A stretch of 64,000 bases of DNA. It comes from Stieleria varia. GTDB taxonomy: Bacteria > Planctomycetota > Planctomycetia > Pirellulales > Pirellulaceae. The notes below the pieces were generated by a model. That model had not been told where the DNA came from. It was given only the letters and a program-made list of their open reading frames with translations, and did no database searches. The DNA lies in contig NZ_CP151726.1 of assembly GCF_038443385.1 (NCBI RefSeq), positions 6,262,001 through 6,326,000 on the forward strand, read 5' to 3'. Made by a program: the position numbers and the translations under genes. Below, one piece after another: positions 61,533-64,000 of this stretch (positions are counted from its first letter, which is position 1; each line of letters starts with the position of its first letter).

Positions 61533-63812
61533 GTGAAAAAGTCTGCTGCTGCCGTTTCGTTGCTCCTGCCCGCGTTGGGTGGAGTGGCCGCGTTGTCTTG
61601 GGAAGTCATCTGGCAATTGCGAACTTCGCTCGCCTTCGGTGTCAGTGCTTCGGGGGCCGCGATCACCTTGGCCACGATGATGGCCGGAATGACATTGGGG
61701 GCAGCGTTATGCGGACGTTTCTTGAAATCATCCGACCAAAGCAATCCGTTGCGATTGTACGGGGTGCTGGAGATCGTGATCGGGATCTGCGGATTGGCCC
61801 TGGGGATGATGTTCGGTTGGCTGGATGACTTTGACCGGATGCTGTACCAAACTCAACCGGCGCTCGCCCCCGTGGCGCATTTGGTCGGCGTCGTCTCGGT
61901 GATCTTTCTGCCTGCAGCGTGCATGGGAGCCAGCATTCCGATCTTCGGTCAAATCGGCAGGCGTGTCGGTGTTCCCCTGTCGACGCTGTACGGAGTCAAC
62001 ACACTGGGCGCTGCCGCTGGGACACTGTTGGTTGCGTTCCTGCTGATCCCACAACTGGGACTTCAGGGAACCGCAATCTGCACGGCGTTGATCAATTGTA
62101 TCGTCGGAATCGCTGCCTGCGTCACGCCGCTACCGCGAGTGGATTCGGCAACAAATGGTGCAACCAAGAAATCCAATCCAGCCTTCAGTGCCGCTGCGCA
62201 GATGCCGGCCTGGGATGTGTTGGCCGTGGTATTCATGTCGGGGTTTGTCACGTTCCTGTTGGAAGTGGCCTGGTTCCGCGCGTTGCGCGCCGCGTTTGAA
62301 ACGACGACAACGGGCTTTTCGATCATGCTGGCAGTGGTCTTGTTGACACTGGGTGTTTCCGCCCGCTGTGTCGCGTCGATCAAGGCTCGCGGGATCCGCT
62401 TGGAGACCTACCTGTGTGTCGCAGCCATCGCGATCTTTCTGGGGACGCCGCTGATCGAACGATTGGATTTGATCCTGCTGCAGTTTGGAAATCACAACAC
62501 GCCGCTCAATTGGTTTGCCATCACTGCGTTACTCGTGGGGCCCGCCGTCTTTTTGTTGGGACTCGCCCTGCCGTGGCATCTGTCGAATGATTACTCCGCT
62601 CGCGGTGTGGGCAAGACCTACGCGGTCAACACTATCGGTGCCGTCCTGGGTGCCATCAGCGCGGCATGGTTTTTCTTGCCGTCCTTTGGATTCGTTCACA
62701 CGGCTTGGATCGCCGGCGCCGTTGTGCTGGGAACCGCACTGGTGCTGTACGGCAAACAAGTGCCGGCTTGGTGCCCCGCCGTGGGCGTCGTCGCATTTGC
62801 GCTCGCCGTGTACTTGGATTCCGGAGTCGGTCGCACCCGCATCCTGTTCTCCTTTCCCTATGGCGCACACACGGTCGTTGCGCATCACGAAGGCCCCGAT
62901 GCGGCGACATCCGCCATCGAATTCGAAAACGGCAGCCGAGGCGTATTCATCGACGGATTTGCCGCTGCTGCTTTCTGGCCGACGTCACACTACATGTCGT
63001 GGATGGGCTCACTGCCCGCACTGCTACACCCAGAGCCCCAAGACGCCTTGGTGATTTGCTTCGGAACCGGACAAACCGCCAACGCGGTTCGCAACGAAGG
63101 GCTGGCCAACACCACGATCGTCGACATCAACCCGGCAGTGTTCGAAATCGCGAAGCACTTTCCCAAAAACGATGACGTGCTCGCTGATCCGACCGTGCAC
63201 AGCGTGTTGATGGACGGCCGCGCGTTCCTGCGTCGAACCGACCAGATGTTCGACATCATCACTTTGGAACCCATGCCACCGAATCACGCCGGCGTCAACG
63301 CATTGTATTCTCGCGAGTTCTACGAGCTGGCTCGGGCACGACTGCGCCCCGGCGGTGTGATCGCTCAATGGTTGCCGGCCCACTTGGTCTCGGCCGACCA
63401 TGCACGGTCGGTCGCGGGCACCTTTCAAGACGTTTTCCCCAACGCAGCCTTGTGGGCCGATCCTGCCGACATCAACGGCATCTTGATCGGCTGTGTCGAC
63501 GACGACGGCGACATCGGCAGCCGCTGGCCGGGGCTGGATCACCCAAGAGCCGGGGCACCGATTCCGCAACGAAGCTTGGCAGCGGACGCGATCCGAAAAG
63601 CGTTGCTGCTGGACCGTCACACGTTACGAGTCTACGCGGCAAACGCAGCGGTGATCACGGACGACAATCAACTGCTCGCCTACGGCGATCGATTGTCGAT
63701 CAAGGAAAGCGGCCCCCGAAGCACGAAATTGGTGCACCGGGAATTCCTGCTAGGCCAGGAGCCCCCACCGAGCGAGGCGACCGATCTACGCTTGGAGCCA
63801 ACGAGCTACTGA
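61533..63812 (+). CDS. Integral membrane protein fused to a spermidine-synthase-like methyltransferase-fold domain
   Basis: A 759-residue protein. The first ~430 residues hold about 11-12 membrane helices (SLLLPALGGVAALSWEVIWQ, GAAITLATMMAGMTLGAALC, FMSGFVTFLLEVAWFRALRA, VGPAVFLLGLALPWHL). The last ~280 are a SpeE-like Rossmann domain: ALVICFGTGQTANAV (motif I), TIVDINPAVFEIAKHF, DGRAFLRRTD, DIITLEPMPPNHAGVNALYS and LRPGGVIAQW. In true spermidine synthases the segment after the fourth strand carries DxTDP-type acid residues; here it is LEPMPP, so aminopropyl transfer is doubtful. The start is GTG 61533. The substrate is unknown; the fused family is widespread in bacteria. Confidence 0.85.
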   Translation: MKKSAAAVSLLLPALGGVAALSWEVIWQLRTSLAFGVSASGAAITLATMMAGMTLGAALCGRFLKSSDQSNPLRLYGVLEIVIGICGLALGMMFGWLDDFDRMLYQTQPALAPVAHLVGVVSVIFLPAACMGASIPIFGQIGRRVGVPLSTLYGVNTLGAAAGTLLVAFLLIPQLGLQGTAICTALINCIVGIAACVTPLPRVDSATNGATKKSNPAFSAAAQMPAWDVLAVVFMSGFVTFLLEVAWFRALRAAFETTTTGFSIMLAVVLLTLGVSARCVASIKARGIRLETYLCVAAIAIFLGTPLIERLDLILLQFGNHNTPLNWFAITALLVGPAVFLLGLALPWHLSNDYSARGVGKTYAVNTIGAVLGAISAAWFFLPSFGFVHTAWIAGAVVLGTALVLYGKQVPAWCPAVGVVAFALAVYLDSGVGRTRILFSFPYGAHTVVAHHEGPDAATSAIEFENGSRGVFIDGFAAAAFWPTSHYMSWMGSLPALLHPEPQDALVICFGTGQTANAVRNEGLANTTIVDINPAVFEIAKHFPKNDDVLADPTVHSVLMDGRAFLRRTDQMFDIITLEPMPPNHAGVNALYSREFYELARARLRPGGVIAQWLPAHLVSADHARSVAGTFQDVFPNAALWADPADINGILIGCVDDDGDIGSRWPGLDHPRAGAPIPQRSLAADAIRKALLLDRHTLRVYAANAAVITDDNQLLAYGDRLSIKESGPRSTKLVHREFLLGQEPPPSEATDLRLEPTSY

Positions 63813-63855
63813 CGAGCTACTGACGAGCTACTGACGAGCTACTGACGAGCTACTG
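63801..63855. repeat. Five tandem 11-bp units across the stop codon
   Basis: Five exact copies of ACGAGCTACTG begin inside the last codons of the SpeE-like gene and run past its stop. Because 11 is not a multiple of 3 and each unit joint carries TGA, the array has a stop in every forward frame. Confidence 0.9.
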
Positions 63856-63944
63856 ATCGGCGGGATACGATTTCCGCATTCAAAGCCAGCGATTGCCAAG
63901 GTTTCGCGTGACGCGATCGCGAAATGGCCTTGGGAAAGGCCTAG

Positions 63945-64000
63945 CCCGGATTATTCACGCGACTCACTACGGTCTTCGCAACACGTTTGCGCGAAGCGGC
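63945..64000. repeat. Dispersed repeat cut by the right edge
   Basis: CTTCGCAACACGTTTGCGCG and its flank ATTATTCACGCGAC match the repeat at 1271-1335 and its neighbourhood. A small GGCCTT/AAGGCC stem lies just before it (63922-63940). Confidence 0.6.

Overview
The window looks like a chromosomal stretch of a planctomycete, most likely a Pirellulaceae member related to Rhodopirellula. This is inferred from gene content: a DUF1559 prepilin-like protein, an envelope operon with MoxR, DUF58, BatA/VWA and DUF4159 genes, secreted PQQ-propeller and EF-hand proteins, lysine/alanine-rich basic tails, many non-ATG starts and wide intergenic spaces full of palindromes. No tRNA, rRNA, CRISPR array, transposase, integrase or phage gene was recognised.

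Layout. 1-494 is the 5' part of a SAM-dependent methyltransferase. 728-1111 is a small secreted protein. 1650-7110 is a four-gene minus-strand cluster of uncharacterised exported proteins that includes a trypsin-like protease with a histone-H1-like tail. 7462-8896 pairs a BFD-type [2Fe-2S] protein with an M20 peptidase. 9007-13740 holds rlmN, a seven-EF-hand secreted protein, and a divergent pair of undecaprenyl-phosphate recycling genes (DUF368/PopT and uppP). 14524-20333 is a type-I-secretion-like set (TolC, HlyD, ABC protein). Every ATPase motif of the ABC protein is degenerate, and a small mobile element with a 10-bp target duplication sits between the ABC and HlyD genes.

20469-30901 is mostly housekeeping: scpA, ilvN, ilvC, a DUF1559 protein, a GYF-like membrane protein, a Gfo/Idh/MocA oxidoreductase, a small secreted protein and alaS. 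31581-43131 holds a thioredoxin-fold lipoprotein without CxxC, an M13 metallopeptidase, topA, a PpiD/SurA-like membrane protein with a long acidic proline-rich insert, and a PQQ propeller protein. 43721-58831 is one compact minus-strand operon of eight genes joined mostly by 4-base or 1-base overlaps: TPR/metallopeptidase, DUF4159, MoxR ATPase, DUF58, BatA-VWA, a giant coiled-coil membrane protein, a second VWA membrane protein and a caspase-like protein that seems to lack its catalytic cysteine. 60074-63812 holds a small membrane protein, a CBS-pair protein and a membrane-fused spermidine-synthase-like protein.

At least seven families of palindromic repeats fill the gaps. The main one is a MITE-like element: about 25-bp terminal inverted repeats, an internal 28-bp-arm hairpin, and copies carrying one to five tandem hairpin modules. 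The best candidates for something undescribed are the ATPase-dead ABC protein in a secretion operon, the MoxR operon with its pseudo-caspase, the four-gene exported cluster, and the modular MITE family.
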